Origin: a virus
Length of the DNA: 23,893 nucleotides
Direction: 5' to 3' (one strand)
IMG/VR virus record: IMGVR_UViG_3300028909_000334
Location: 1-23,893 of that record
Made by a program: the position numbers and the translations under genes
The notes under the pieces: model-generated
Database searches by the model: none
Told to the model about the DNA's origin: nothing
The model's input: only the letters and a program-made list of their open reading frames with translations
Shown here: positions 1-7,873 of the stretch, one piece after another
How positions within the stretch are numbered: the first letter of the stretch is position 1
How the letters are laid out: every line of letters starts with the position of its first letter

Positions 1-564
1 CGTATTGGCCGGTATCCATCCGTTTGCTTCATATTCCGCACGCTCTTCATCAGTTGCTATGAATATCACATATTCCAGCGCGCGGCCATTTGGTTTATAG
101 CATTCAATATCAAAAATATTACGGACCTGAGGATATGGTTCTCCATATTCGTTAACATCAATATATACCAAACCGTTGGGGTTAATGAAATATTCGTTCT
201 GCACGCATTGACGTATCCATTCCGACAACGAAATTCCTTCCGTGATATTTGAAATAAATGTGATAAATTCAGACTGCAATTCTTCCGGCAGGTTGTAATG
301 TTCCATGCCTCCCTTTGCGGTATATATTGCCCCTATGGGCTGCATAACGCGATGTATTGTGTCCGAAAGGCTGTGCATCATGTTTATAAGCGTATCTATC
401 TGCCCTGGTCTCATAAACTCTGGCTTATCCATCACATAATCTTCTATGCCAACACCGGTAACAAACATATACATAATAGCATATTGATCACGCATCTTTT
501 GGAATTGTGATCTATATGCTTTTTTATTAATTATGTTTTCTATGTCTGTTAATTGCAATATCAT
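1..564 (-). CDS. Probable phage portal protein, N-terminal part (runs off left edge)
   Basis: An open frame of 188 codons runs from an ATG at 564 to the window edge with no stop, so the gene is incomplete. Its place directly downstream of terS, terL and one small gene is where tailed phages normally keep the portal gene. The portal is the ring through which DNA enters the capsid and to which terminase docks. The sequence contains 'NEYFINPNGLVYIDVN' followed by 'IECYKPNGRALEYVIF', resembling the part of portal proteins where a short loop with an Asp-Pro/Asn-Gly turn precedes a strand describing positions on the DNA path. That resemblance is suggestive, not a signature. No catalytic motif is expected. 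It starts 11 bases after the stop of the preceding gene and is probably co-transcribed with it. It could also be another head-completion protein. Confidence 0.55.
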   Translation of the reverse strand, partial: MILQLTDIENIINKKAYRSQFQKMRDQYAIMYMFVTGVGIEDYVMDKPEFMRPGQIDTLINMMHSLSDTIHRVMQPIGAIYTAKGGMEHYNLPEELQSEFITFISNITEGISLSEWIRQCVQNEYFINPNGLVYIDVNEYGEPYPQVRNIFDIECYKPNGRALEYVIFIATDEERAEYEANGWIPANT

Positions 565-575
565 ATCTTATCGGG

Positions 576-1064
576 TTAGTGGATTATAGATTTTTTAGCG
601 CGTTCCTGCGCATCTATTTCTTTTTGAAGCTTGACTAATTCGTCAATCACCTTTTCGCGTTTCGGGGATATTATTTGATCTATATTAACCCTCATTTTTT
701 CCATTTCTGGAATAACGACATTCGCCCATTCGCATATTGCGTCGCCTGGTTCGTGGTTTAATATTATGTTGCATGCTTTTTGTAGTGTTGGAAATGACAT
801 ATTTTTTGGATCCATTTCTACCATTTCCTGATATTGGGAAAGTGGGCATTGAATTGACGGGAAACTTCTTTTCATTAAAGCCAGCAACAGCCATCCGCGC
901 ATATCCTTATGTATTTCTTTTTGCGGATATGTTACGCCGCGCATAGCCTCACTAAATTTAGGCATGAAATCCGGGTGGTTCAAGAATTGATTCCTGTATT
1001 GTTGCGTGGCTGCTGCATTATTGCCAAGTGGTGCTGCTGCATTATTGCCAAGTGGTGTATTCAT
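576..1064 (-). CDS. Unknown protein between terL and portal genes
   Basis: 162 codons. I do not recognise the family. The protein looks soluble and mostly helical, with a charged C-terminal helix (about residues 125-160, rich in Lys and Glu). Its N-terminus consists of a perfect duplication, PLGNNAAA twice (residues 4-19), encoded by a 24-bp tandem repeat. The start at 1064 is the only ATG placed before this repeat; the next in-frame Met is residue 34 (MPKF), so a shorter product starting there is possible. It lies 44 bases after terL and 11 bases before the portal gene, so it is probably a late gene with a packaging or head role, but that is only inferred from position. Confidence 0.75.
   Translation of the reverse strand: MNTPLGNNAAAPLGNNAAATQQYRNQFLNHPDFMPKFSEAMRGVTYPQKEIHKDMRGWLLLALMKRSFPSIQCPLSQYQEMVEMDPKNMSFPTLQKACNIILNHEPGDAICEWANVVIPEMEKMRVNIDQIISPKREKVIDELVKLQKEIDAQERAKKSIIH
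1009..1056 (-). repeat. 24-bp perfect tandem duplication inside a coding region
   Basis: Two adjacent identical 24-base units at 1009-1032 and 1033-1056 encode PLGNNAAA twice near the N-terminus of the 162-residue protein. The unit length keeps the frame, so copy-number change would only lengthen or shorten a flexible Asn/Ala-rich leader. Confidence 0.9.
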
Positions 1065-1108
1065 TTCACAAATGTATAAATAATTATTTTACGCCGACGT
1101 ATTTTTAT

Positions 1109-2599
1109 TTACCGGCCTCCAACCGTGGCGTTCCGCCCGTTTCCTTTTGCGCAATACTTATCGAATTCGTTTTTTAATAATTTGCATATAAAGTATCGTT
1201 TTGCATCTGAGAAATGCCCTATAGGTTCGTATGTTTTCTTTGTGACCTTATCAGTTACTTTAAATTTAACCATTCCCCCAACATTACCAGGCCGGCTGTC
1301 TTCCTGTACAGAAACATAATCATTGATTGAAGTTTTGCATTTATCTGAAATTTGTATTGAAAATCCCTGATATTCAAATTCGTAAATGTCGTTTATAAAA
1401 CTTGCAGACATGGCCACCCTGGGTGCGCTACGCTCCACGCGCGAAACAACGAGAAACCCGCAGCTGCGCAATGTTTCAATAAACTTATCAAAAAAAGAAG
1501 AATTGTTTACATCGATTGTTGTACGGCTCTGCGCCGAAGGATCTCCGTATATGTAAACAATATCAGCATATGATATGGATCGCAAGTAGGCCGCAAGTTT
1601 AATCGCAGCCTTCACTGCATTGTTATACGGGCTTTCGCATGGCAGTTCCATAATTTGCCGGATTGTTTTGCCGTCCGTTTGCCACAACGATTGCGTTACG
1701 TATGGTATAACGTTGTTATCTAATGAAACGTGTATTGGAAAACCAGGCTCATAACCAAATGCGGCAACGTGTTTTATTTCGTTAAAATGTTTCCAAAATT
1801 CGCCACCAGTGCGAATTACCCCGCGATCTCCGTTTGCATATATCCGGTAATAATTTGGCTTATGAATTCGATCAAATTCGTAAGCCGCTAATGTGTGTGT
1901 GTCTTTAAAGCCGGCTTTCCCGTCCGGCCGGCCCATGATCCACCAGTTGTCTCTATAAGTAGTTTTGATCCAAATGGAATCCCCGGCGGCGTTTATTCGT
2001 TTGAATGAATATTCAGGGTCCAAACCACTAAAAATGGATGGGCAATCTTGCACTTTCAGCGGCAGATCGGTCCATATATCAATATCTATGAGATTTTTAT
2101 AAATCCAAAGTTCGCTGGAAATCGGGTTCCAGTCGTATATAAATTTCTGGTTTTCTTTCCCGCGCAAACGTTTGCGCATTTGATCATTTTCCAGCTCCAT
2201 AAACTGGCTAAACTCATTCATATACACAAACATTATATCCTCAAGGCCCTTGACGTTTTCCTCGCCGTCCAGTCCGTCAAACCTTATTTCAGCAGTTTTG
2301 TCGGCTTTTCTGATGCAGCCTTCAATTGTTTGCAGGAATGGCAATAATTTTAATTTCTTTGCAGCAAGTTTGAATGATTTATATATAGTGTCTTTTATAT
2401 CTACGTTCTGCTTTCTGACGACATATGTTGACCAGGCACATTCTAAAAGGAGCTCCGTGAGTACTTGGCAGATGGTATATGTCTTACTGGCGCTGCTCCC
2501 TCCCTCTATATATATATATCTTATTGATTTGTCTTTCAATAGTGGCTTTAAATGCCAATAAAGTGGGTTATAATTTCGCCTGTCTATTATCGCTTTCAT
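1109..2599 (-). CDS. terL: Terminase large subunit (packaging ATPase and nuclease)
   Basis: 496 residues, the usual length for TerL. It pumps DNA into the empty head through the portal and cuts concatemers. The ATPase domain has the Walker A-like loop GGSSASKT (33-40), a Walker B strand IMFVYMNEF (122-130) with the catalytic Glu at 129, and the coupling motif YDWNP (155-159). The C-terminal RNase H-like nuclease shows three acidic positions in the expected order: D294 in VSLDNN, D353 in IYGDPSAQSR and D465 in GHFSDAKRYF. The residue before the catalytic Glu is Asn instead of Asp, as in some phage terminases. The start lies at the end of a repeated ATGAAA-containing array that separates it from terS. 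It resembles the Terminase_3/SPP1-like branch, but the branch assignment is tentative. Confidence 0.95.
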   Translation of the reverse strand: MKAIIDRRNYNPLYWHLKPLLKDKSIRYIYIEGGSSASKTYTICQVLTELLLECAWSTYVVRKQNVDIKDTIYKSFKLAAKKLKLLPFLQTIEGCIRKADKTAEIRFDGLDGEENVKGLEDIMFVYMNEFSQFMELENDQMRKRLRGKENQKFIYDWNPISSELWIYKNLIDIDIWTDLPLKVQDCPSIFSGLDPEYSFKRINAAGDSIWIKTTYRDNWWIMGRPDGKAGFKDTHTLAAYEFDRIHKPNYYRIYANGDRGVIRTGGEFWKHFNEIKHVAAFGYEPGFPIHVSLDNNVIPYVTQSLWQTDGKTIRQIMELPCESPYNNAVKAAIKLAAYLRSISYADIVYIYGDPSAQSRTTIDVNNSSFFDKFIETLRSCGFLVVSRVERSAPRVAMSASFINDIYEFEYQGFSIQISDKCKTSINDYVSVQEDSRPGNVGGMVKFKVTDKVTKKTYEPIGHFSDAKRYFICKLLKNEFDKYCAKGNGRNATVGGR

Positions 2600-2670
2600 T
2601 ATATCGATTTCATTTTCATTATATCGCTTTCATTATATCATTTTCATTTTCATTATATCATTTCATTATT
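2594..2670. repeat. Short direct-repeat array between terS and terL
   Basis: Four exact copies of TTTCATTATATC (plus strand) begin at 2594, 2614, 2628 and 2648, followed by a partial copy at 2661. The first copy contains the terL start codon and the partial one contains the terS stop. Read on the minus strand, each unit is GATATAATGAAA, so the array repeats the sequence around the terL start. The other ATG codons lead to early stops. A terminase recognition (pac) site or expansion of the start region are both possible; neither is shown. Confidence 0.75.
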
Positions 2671-3193
2671 CTTCGCCGGTATCATATCCAATAATAATAG
2701 TATTTGTATTTGGAAGTGGCTTGTCTTTCTCGTACGCCCCAGTGTGCTTCATTAGCTTGTCAAGTGCGAAATCACGGCTATACAATTCAAATTCAAATTC
2801 ACCGTTTTTACATATTTTTATTTTTTTAATATTTTTTGTTTTCATGCTTGCGCTGTCTTTGATCTTTACAGATACGGTATTTAACAATACCACTTCTTTA
2901 GTAATAGCATCAATAACATTATATTCTACATTGTTAAATTCCAAATAATTACTAATATCATCAAAAGCAATATCTCGCAGCTCTGAAACTACCTCGTCCG
3001 ACTTCAGTTCCACCCGCGCAGCCCGGGCATCCATCGCAGACTGGATCGCGCCGGCAACTTCTGGCTTTAACATTAGTTGGTTTGATAATGCGTCTGGGTG
3101 CGCCGACTGGTACCCAGCTCTAATTACGGCAGCGGACCCGTTTAAATCAACCAAATATTCGCGTATGAACACTTTTTGCTTGTCAGATAACAT
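2666..3193 (-). CDS. terS: Terminase small subunit
   Basis: 175 residues. The N-terminus, LSDKQKVFIREYLVDLNGSA followed by AVIRAGY, is the characteristic start of the Terminase_2 family: 'LTxKQxxFvxeYlxDlNaxxAaxrAGY'. The region to about residue 60 is the helix-turn-helix that binds phage DNA. The middle is a helical oligomerisation part, and the C-terminus (ending in TNTIIIGYDTGEE) would contact the large subunit. It is the first gene of the leftward late block, with terL 66 bases downstream. No convincing promoter was found upstream on the minus strand; TAACTTCG near 3225 is a one-mismatch match to the -7 box without a partner -33 box. Confidence 0.92.
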   Translation of the reverse strand: MLSDKQKVFIREYLVDLNGSAAVIRAGYQSAHPDALSNQLMLKPEVAGAIQSAMDARAARVELKSDEVVSELRDIAFDDISNYLEFNNVEYNVIDAITKEVVLLNTVSVKIKDSASMKTKNIKKIKICKNGEFEFELYSRDFALDKLMKHTGAYEKDKPLPNTNTIIIGYDTGEE

Positions 3194-3276
3194 AATACAG
3201 TTTTTTACAGTTCATTTGCGAAGTTAATAATAATTACGATAAGCGTTTTCTTTAACATTATTTTAACTAAAAATAG

Positions 3277-3308
3277 TTTGTTTGGTAAACTAAAGTTTAC
3301 TATCTTTG
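3277..3308 (+). promoter_or_regulatory. Bacteroidota-type promoter with internal operator
   Basis: TTTG at 3277-3280 (or 3281-3284) and TATCTTTG at 3301-3308, 20 bases apart, match the Bacteroidota -33/-7 consensus. The spacer holds the palindrome GTAAACTAAAGTTTAC, which ends directly at the -7 box. The first downstream gene starts at 3353. The same arrangement recurs at 23062-23093. Confidence 0.85.
3285..3300. promoter_or_regulatory. Palindromic operator GTAAAC-N4-GTTTAC
   Basis: A perfect 6+6 inverted repeat with a TAAA centre fills the promoter spacer. A dimer bound here would block RNA polymerase. The second copy is at 23070-23085 with a TTTT centre. Confidence 0.7.
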
Positions 3309-3352
3309 TGTAACAAATCAGGAAATGGTTTCTTGTTTAAAAAAAAAACAAA

Positions 3353-3652
3353 ATGTACACAGCAAACAAAGTAAACGGAATAGGTGAAGTGATAGCACGG
3401 GATGTAAATATCATAACTGTTTATTTTTCTGAAACAGATAAGACGACTAAATATCCTGTTGCTTATGGACCTGTAATGTATGCTACCATTGAAGAGGCGG
3501 AAGCATCATTTGACGTTAAAGATAGCGCCGAAACAATGACCGCTATCTATAATGCAAATGTAGAGGCTGATAAAATAGCAGCAAGCAACAGGGGTGCAAG
3601 TGACTGGCTGGCTGAAAAGAATAGGGAAAACGCAATAAAGAACATGAAATAA
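3353..3652 (+). CDS. Unknown small protein, first gene of an operator-controlled unit
   Basis: 99 residues, family not recognised. The N-terminal half, 'NGIGEVIARDVNIITVYF' followed by 'TTKYPVAYGPV', alternates hydrophobic residues with turns. This looks like a small beta-barrel or SH3-like fold. The C-terminal half is a charged helix (about 58-99). It has no membrane segment or catalytic motif. It starts 45 bases after the -7 box behind an A-run leader (AAAAAAAAAACAAAATG). As the first gene behind a strong regulated promoter it is probably an early phage gene. It is followed 28 bases later by another small gene. Confidence 0.8.
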   Translation: MYTANKVNGIGEVIARDVNIITVYFSETDKTTKYPVAYGPVMYATIEEAEASFDVKDSAETMTAIYNANVEADKIAASNRGASDWLAEKNRENAIKNMK

Positions 3653-3680
3653 TATACTTAACCACTTAAAACAAAACAAA

Positions 3681-3956
3681 ATGAAAGTAATAATCAATGC
3701 AACCGTTCCAAAATCTTACCAGACGCCATCACTTCGTCACTTCGGTATGGGATGCAACGCAAATGGCAATGGTCGCTATTCCGCGTCAATGACCTTCGAT
3801 ACAATGAAGGAAGCAAAAGAATTTCTTGTAACACGTGCTGAATACTATTTTGAAGATGAAAAATCTTTGAAGAAAGCAAAAAGAGCTATACGCATGTATG
3901 GCGTGTTACGCATTGATGCAGTTTCTGCACGAATAGAAAAAATCGAAACTGAATAA
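3681..3956 (+). CDS. Unknown small basic protein
   Basis: 91 residues, not recognised. The order is a strand-like N-terminus (MKVIINATV), a Gly/Asn-rich loop (FGMGCNANGNG, about 21-31) and a strongly charged helical half with many Lys and Glu (DEKSLKKAKRAIRMYG). The basic helix could bind nucleic acid, but no known motif is visible. The start follows the leader TTAACCACTTAAAACAAAAC AAA directly upstream of the ATG. It is the second gene of the unit starting at 3353. Confidence 0.8.
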   Translation: MKVIINATVPKSYQTPSLRHFGMGCNANGNGRYSASMTFDTMKEAKEFLVTRAEYYFEDEKSLKKAKRAIRMYGVLRIDAVSARIEKIETE

Positions 3957-3992
3957 GTTGCCGGAATTTCTTAACCACAAAACCAAAACAAG

Positions 3993-4310
3993 ATGACCGA
4001 TCAACAAAATAGCTGCAAGGAACTAATATTAAAGACATTTAGCGGATGGGATATTTACTTTTTAAGCGCTTCCGGTAGCTCAGTATCTTTATATTTTGAA
4101 ATAAATGGCCTAAAATGTAGATTCTCGAATCATGGTATTTCAAATAAAGTAAGAATGGATACCGAAATATGCTTTGATCTTCCAAATGCAAGTGGCTCTA
4201 ATATTTTGCAGTGCGAATATTCGTTTGAGTTAAGGGCTAAAATATATAAGGCACGTCTGACCAATAAACAAAAGAGGGCGTATTCTGGATGGCTTCAAAT
4301 GGAGTGTTAA
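3993..4310 (+). CDS. Unknown small protein, last gene before a terminator
   Basis: 105 residues, not recognised. The central part alternates polar and hydrophobic residues (SGSSVSLYFEINGLKCRFSNH), suggesting beta strands. It ends in a basic helix (about 80-105, KIYKARLTNKQKRAYSGWLQ). Three Cys residues are scattered and do not form a zinc pattern. The leader TTAACCACAAAACCAAAACAAG resembles that of the preceding gene. A factor-independent terminator lies 80 bases after the stop. Confidence 0.75.
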   Translation: MTDQQNSCKELILKTFSGWDIYFLSASGSSVSLYFEINGLKCRFSNHGISNKVRMDTEICFDLPNASGSNILQCEYSFELRAKIYKARLTNKQKRAYSGWLQMEC

Positions 4311-4391
4311 AGGCTAACGAGGGGTGCGGGAGAAACAGCACATGGGAGTACGTACTTTTATTTGATTAATTTCTTGCCCTACCTTTTCGTA

Positions 4392-4422
4392 ACGGCCGAC
4401 TGGAAACGGGGCCGTATTTTTT
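4392..4422 (+). terminator. Factor-independent terminator
   Basis: Stem ACGGCC (4392-4397) pairs with GGCCGT (4410-4415) around a 12-base loop and is followed by a run of six T (4417-4422). It closes the unit starting at 3353. Confidence 0.85.
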
Positions 4423-4873
4423 ATGTGAAAAATCGCTATAACTGTTTACGGGGCATAAAATGAAGGATGCGGATGGAGAAATATATTAACTTACTACTTT
4501 ATATATTGTGCATTTATTATAAAATTCAGATATATTAATGCTGTTTTCTTATATTACAGTTACTACTATACTCATACCTTACTCAGTGTTAACTATTGTC
4601 TTACTCAATTGATTTCCAATACTTTAAGTATAAAATAGTTAAAATAAGGGGAAATTGGAATAAGAAAAATAAAAAAAGCAAAAAAGGCTAAATAAACAGT
4701 TATAAAGCGTAATAATAATATAAAATACTGATTATAACTGTTTATTTGAGAAAATACAAAAAATAATTAGGCCCTGTTTGGCGCGAAATCTTAACTACTT
4801 TCGCATAACAGCCCTGGGCGCGGTTTTTCAGTGAGTAGGGTTTGAGGAACATGTATTATAGTAAAGTATATTC
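4423..4873. other. AT-rich non-coding region with repeats; candidate origin or control region
   Basis: No gene is supported between 4311 and 4915. The stretch after the terminator is very AT-rich. It contains three occurrences of TATAACTGTTTA (direct at 4437-4448, and as the two arms of an inverted repeat at 4690-4747) and several TTACT/TTACTCA words between 4490 and 4620. It lies directly upstream of the primase-helicase operon. Origin function is only inferred from composition, repeats and place. A 10-bp palindrome AGTACGTACT sits at 4347-4356, before the terminator. Confidence 0.45.
4690..4747. repeat. 16-bp perfect inverted repeat
   Basis: AAATAAACAGTTATAA at 4690-4705 is the exact reverse complement of TTATAACTGTTTATTT at 4732-4747, with 26 bases between. 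The core TATAACTGTTTA also occurs at 4437-4448 next to the terminator. The arms are too far apart and too AT-rich for a good terminator; paired binding sites fit better. Confidence 0.85.
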
Positions 4874-4902
4874 TTTGATGTAAAATAATACTACTACTTT
4901 TG
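4874..4902 (+). promoter_or_regulatory. Probable Bacteroidota-type promoter
   Basis: TTTG at 4874-4877 and TACTTTTG at 4895-4902 are 17 bases apart, slightly short of the usual 19. The start codon of the next gene is only 13 bases after the -7 box, so the leader would be very short. Confidence 0.6.
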
Positions 4903-4915
4903 TAAAAAAAACAAA

Positions 4916-5299
4916 ATGGCAACTTTAAAATTATACGTGCATCAAAGGGCAGTTATCAATTTAACTGCCGGGGAAATAAAAGCACTTACGGCTAAATTCG
5001 GAAGCGTGGATTTAGGAATTAAAACATTCCTTGACGAAGGTTTTTTAAAAATAGGTTTTTATGGTTATGAAAAAGAAGAATTACAGCCATCGGATATAAT
5101 TCTTCTTTTTTTTGAACCGGGGACGAAAGCAGACGGAACACCGATGATATTGCGCGAGGTCAAGGAATATTTGCTAAATAAAAAACAACCTTATAGAAAA
5201 ATAACCACTACATCTATGCACTTAGCTGGATTTACGTTAATAAAAAATCTATTGCCCAACCGCAGTGCTGGGTATTACGTAAAGGTTAAAAATATATAA
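4916..5299 (+). CDS. Unknown protein sharing a C-terminal domain with the primase-helicase
   Basis: 127 residues. The N-terminal half is unrecognised. The C-terminal part (about 78-127) matches residues 678-725 of the primase-helicase encoded 300 bases downstream: L-x2-(I/V)-K-x-Y-L-x2-K near the start, then AGF, NL-x-PNRS-x-G-(F/Y)-x-V and a final I in the same order. The two share this module, whose function I cannot name; a DNA- or partner-binding domain is likely, since it is the last folded part of the helicase. It is the first gene of the replication unit, with an A-rich leader (GTAAAAAAAACAAA before the ATG). Confidence 0.8.
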   Translation: MATLKLYVHQRAVINLTAGEIKALTAKFGSVDLGIKTFLDEGFLKIGFYGYEKEELQPSDIILLFFEPGTKADGTPMILREVKEYLLNKKQPYRKITTTSMHLAGFTLIKNLLPNRSAGYYVKVKNI

Positions 5300-5355
5300 T
5301 CAGTATATTTGGTTTTCAAGAAATAAATAGTATTATTGCGTATCATTTATAAAAT

Positions 5356-5586
5356 ATGGAACAGACACTTATAAGGGGTGGACGCGGGTACGTTGACGAA
5401 TCCCGCGCTGAAATCATCAGGGCTTACGTTTTCAAATACATTGGAGATTGGCATACGTTTGAATGCGATAATATTGCATCTTTTAAATCAGCGCACTACC
5501 GTTATTTAGCGGCAAACAAACTTGCCTATATTTTCCGATTCGAGCATCTCGGCAACACGAACTGGCGTGTAAAGCGCGTTTCATAA
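5356..5586 (+). CDS. Unknown small protein upstream of the primase-helicase
   Basis: 76 residues, not recognised. It is compact and aromatic-rich (YVFKYIGDWHTF, SAHYRYLAANKLAYIFRFEHLG), basic near the C-terminus (NTNWRVKRVS), with no membrane segment. It ends 19 bases before the primase-helicase gene. A helix-turn-helix-like fold in 34-60 is possible, but I see no clear pattern. Its role is probably in replication by association only. Confidence 0.7.
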   Translation: MEQTLIRGGRGYVDESRAEIIRAYVFKYIGDWHTFECDNIASFKSAHYRYLAANKLAYIFRFEHLGNTNWRVKRVS

Positions 5587-5605
5587 CTTTTTTTTCGTCA
5601 AAAAT

Positions 5606-7873
5606 ATGCCCGATACCGTCATTAGCTTTTATAGTGATATTCACGATACGAAGTCTAAAAAAGAATATATTTTACAATACTTTTTGTCCGACATAAAAAC
5701 CGGCAAGTGGGAGGATTTTGTAAATAAAATAAGGCTGGAAAAAGATAAAGTAAAACAGCGGGCCGCAAAAAAAATGTGTCCGTCTGTTACAATTTCCGGC
5801 CATTTCGCAAGCGAGCGCACAGATGGTTCATTAACGAAGCATAGCGGATTTATAGCTCTGGATTTTGACGATTTAGGAAATGACGTTGAGTTGTTTAAAT
5901 CGCTCATAAATGCAGATCCGTACACTTACGCGAGCTGGACGACTATACGCGGGGTTGGGGTGTGTGTTCTATTCAGGATCGACGGCAAAAAACACCGCGA
6001 AAGCTTTGAGGGCATCCAGCAATATATTTACGAAAAATATCCCGAATTTTCTCCCAACCTCGACAGCAGCTGCATCAATGAAAGCCGCGCGAGGTTTGTT
6101 AGCTTCGACCCTCATTTATTTGAAAGGCACGATCCATACGAAGTGCCTGTTTTTAAACAGTACCCGAAAAAAGAAAAGGTACAAAAAATAGAAAAAATAA
6201 TTTACGTACAAAGCGATTTTGAGCGTATTATACAAGAAATTCAGCAAAAACATATACAGATAATCCCGGATGACGCGGATGGGTATAAGAATTTATTACG
6301 ATGCGGTTTTGCGCTGGCTGATAAATTTGGCGAATCGGGCCGTAATTATTGGCACTCATTATGCCATCTAAACAAAGGGTACTCCCCGCGTACCGCTGAT
6401 AAAAGATACACATCTTGCCTGAAAGCAAAAGGCAATGGCGTTACAATGGGGTCGCTTTATTATTACGTAAAAAAAGCAGGCATTGAAATATATTCCCCGG
6501 AAACAACCAATATAATCCGCGCAACGTCCAACCTGCGGAAATCAGGGCTTACGCCGGACGCAATCGCGACTCAACTGTTTAAAAAAGAAGGGATTGCAAA
6601 AGAAATAAGTCTGCCGGTCATAAATGAGGTAATCAATAACCAATTTGTTTTAAAAGACGAAACAGAAAGTACCGAAGATGAGATAATGAATTTTCTTAAA
6701 ATGAATTATGAGATTGAGGAAAATTACATTACAAATAAACTGGAAATTGAAGGAAAGGTTTTGACGACAAAGGATTTAAACAGTATGTACGTCGATGTGA
6801 AGCGGACGATTGAAAAGGCGAAAACAATAGCTATAAAAGAGATCTTGCATAGTAATTTCGTGAAAACATACAATCCATTTCAAAGATTTTTTTCTGACAA
6901 TGAGGGCAAAATCCCACAGAACCCGGAAAAATTTATACACTCATTTTTGAAATGCCTCAATACCGACAACCGGGCATACCTTGAAAAATTTACCACGAAA
7001 TGGATGGTTTCTATCATTCAAGCAATGCAAGGCGGCTATTCGCCTCTATTTCATATTTTATGCGGCGATCCCGGAACTGGAAAGACGCATTTTCACAGGT
7101 ATTTATTGCCTGAATATCTTTTGCCTTATGTCACTGAAGATAATTTGGCGGACCTCAATAAAAAGAAAGTGGATACGGAAAAATTATTGATTGACAATCT
7201 TTTGTTGATCATGAACGACATAGACGAATCTTTTTTGCGTAAAATTTCACAAAACAAATCACTGACGGACAGCCGGATATTCGAGGGCCGGTTAGCCTAT
7301 GCGGAAACATCCGAAAAGCGCAAGCGGCTGGCCGTGCTTTGTGGAAATGCTAACATTTATAATATAGTACATGATCCGTCTATAAACAGGCGTTATGTGC
7401 CATGTTCAATTACCGGACCTATGCAGCAGTCCATTTATAATTCATGCAACAAAACAGAATTGCTGATGGCTTGCTATCAGTTGCATAAAGAAGGATATGT
7501 TTGGCAGATATTGGGAGAAGACATTAACGAATTGGATTTGCATACTCGGGAGTTTCACGAATATGGGGATGGTGTGAACCTGCTTAAAAAGTATTTCAAA
7601 CCAGGAAATCCGCAAGACAGCTGGGCAAAGAAAATGACATTGACCGATATAAAATCATATTTGGCGAGTAAAACGTCATTGAAAATATCATTGAGCCGGG
7701 CGGAGGTTCAAGGGGCTGGATTTCCTTATTATGTAAATTTATTCCCCAACCGGTCCCCTGGTTTTGTCGTTGAGGAAATAAGTGATTACGGCGGTATAAT
7801 CCCGCCTGCAAACACCGGATACCAAACCCCGTCTAATAATAATTTTGGCAACGGTTCCGACTTACCATTTTAA
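5606..7873 (+). CDS. Primase-helicase (BT4734-like/VirE_N primase, PriCT-2, VirE-type helicase)
   Basis: 755 residues. It would prime and unwind phage DNA at the fork. The N-terminal part (about 60-175) has the archaeo-eukaryotic primase-like pattern of BT4734/VirE_N proteins: HSGFIALDFDDLG with acidic D86 and D88, then RARFVSFDPHLF (161-172). Residues 204-297 fit a PriCT-2 linker (LRCGFALADKFGESGRNYWHS ending in MGSLYYYVKKAGIEI). The helicase core follows, with Walker A GDPGTGKT (487-494), Walker B LLIMNDID (533-540) and an arginine-finger candidate at NRRYVP (594-599). Residues 678-725 form a small domain shared with the protein at 4916-5299. The last residues, GNGSDLPF, resemble the acidic tip of bacterial SSB. 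The start at 5606 follows a 19-base gap after the previous stop. Confidence 0.9.
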   Translation: MPDTVISFYSDIHDTKSKKEYILQYFLSDIKTGKWEDFVNKIRLEKDKVKQRAAKKMCPSVTISGHFASERTDGSLTKHSGFIALDFDDLGNDVELFKSLINADPYTYASWTTIRGVGVCVLFRIDGKKHRESFEGIQQYIYEKYPEFSPNLDSSCINESRARFVSFDPHLFERHDPYEVPVFKQYPKKEKVQKIEKIIYVQSDFERIIQEIQQKHIQIIPDDADGYKNLLRCGFALADKFGESGRNYWHSLCHLNKGYSPRTADKRYTSCLKAKGNGVTMGSLYYYVKKAGIEIYSPETTNIIRATSNLRKSGLTPDAIATQLFKKEGIAKEISLPVINEVINNQFVLKDETESTEDEIMNFLKMNYEIEENYITNKLEIEGKVLTTKDLNSMYVDVKRTIEKAKTIAIKEILHSNFVKTYNPFQRFFSDNEGKIPQNPEKFIHSFLKCLNTDNRAYLEKFTTKWMVSIIQAMQGGYSPLFHILCGDPGTGKTHFHRYLLPEYLLPYVTEDNLADLNKKKVDTEKLLIDNLLLIMNDIDESFLRKISQNKSLTDSRIFEGRLAYAETSEKRKRLAVLCGNANIYNIVHDPSINRRYVPCSITGPMQQSIYNSCNKTELLMACYQLHKEGYVWQILGEDINELDLHTREFHEYGDGVNLLKKYFKPGNPQDSWAKKMTLTDIKSYLASKTSLKISLSRAEVQGAGFPYYVNLFPNRSPGFVVEEISDYGGIIPPANTGYQTPSNNNFGNGSDLPF

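Noticed and set aside
4311-4391. Possible small RNA before the terminator
   Set aside because: Apart from a short palindrome at 4347-4356 no stable fold or promoter was seen; it is more simply the 3' end of the operon message.
5304-5311. TATATTTG as a promoter before the 76-residue gene
   Set aside because: It matches the -7 box but no TTTG lies at the needed distance.
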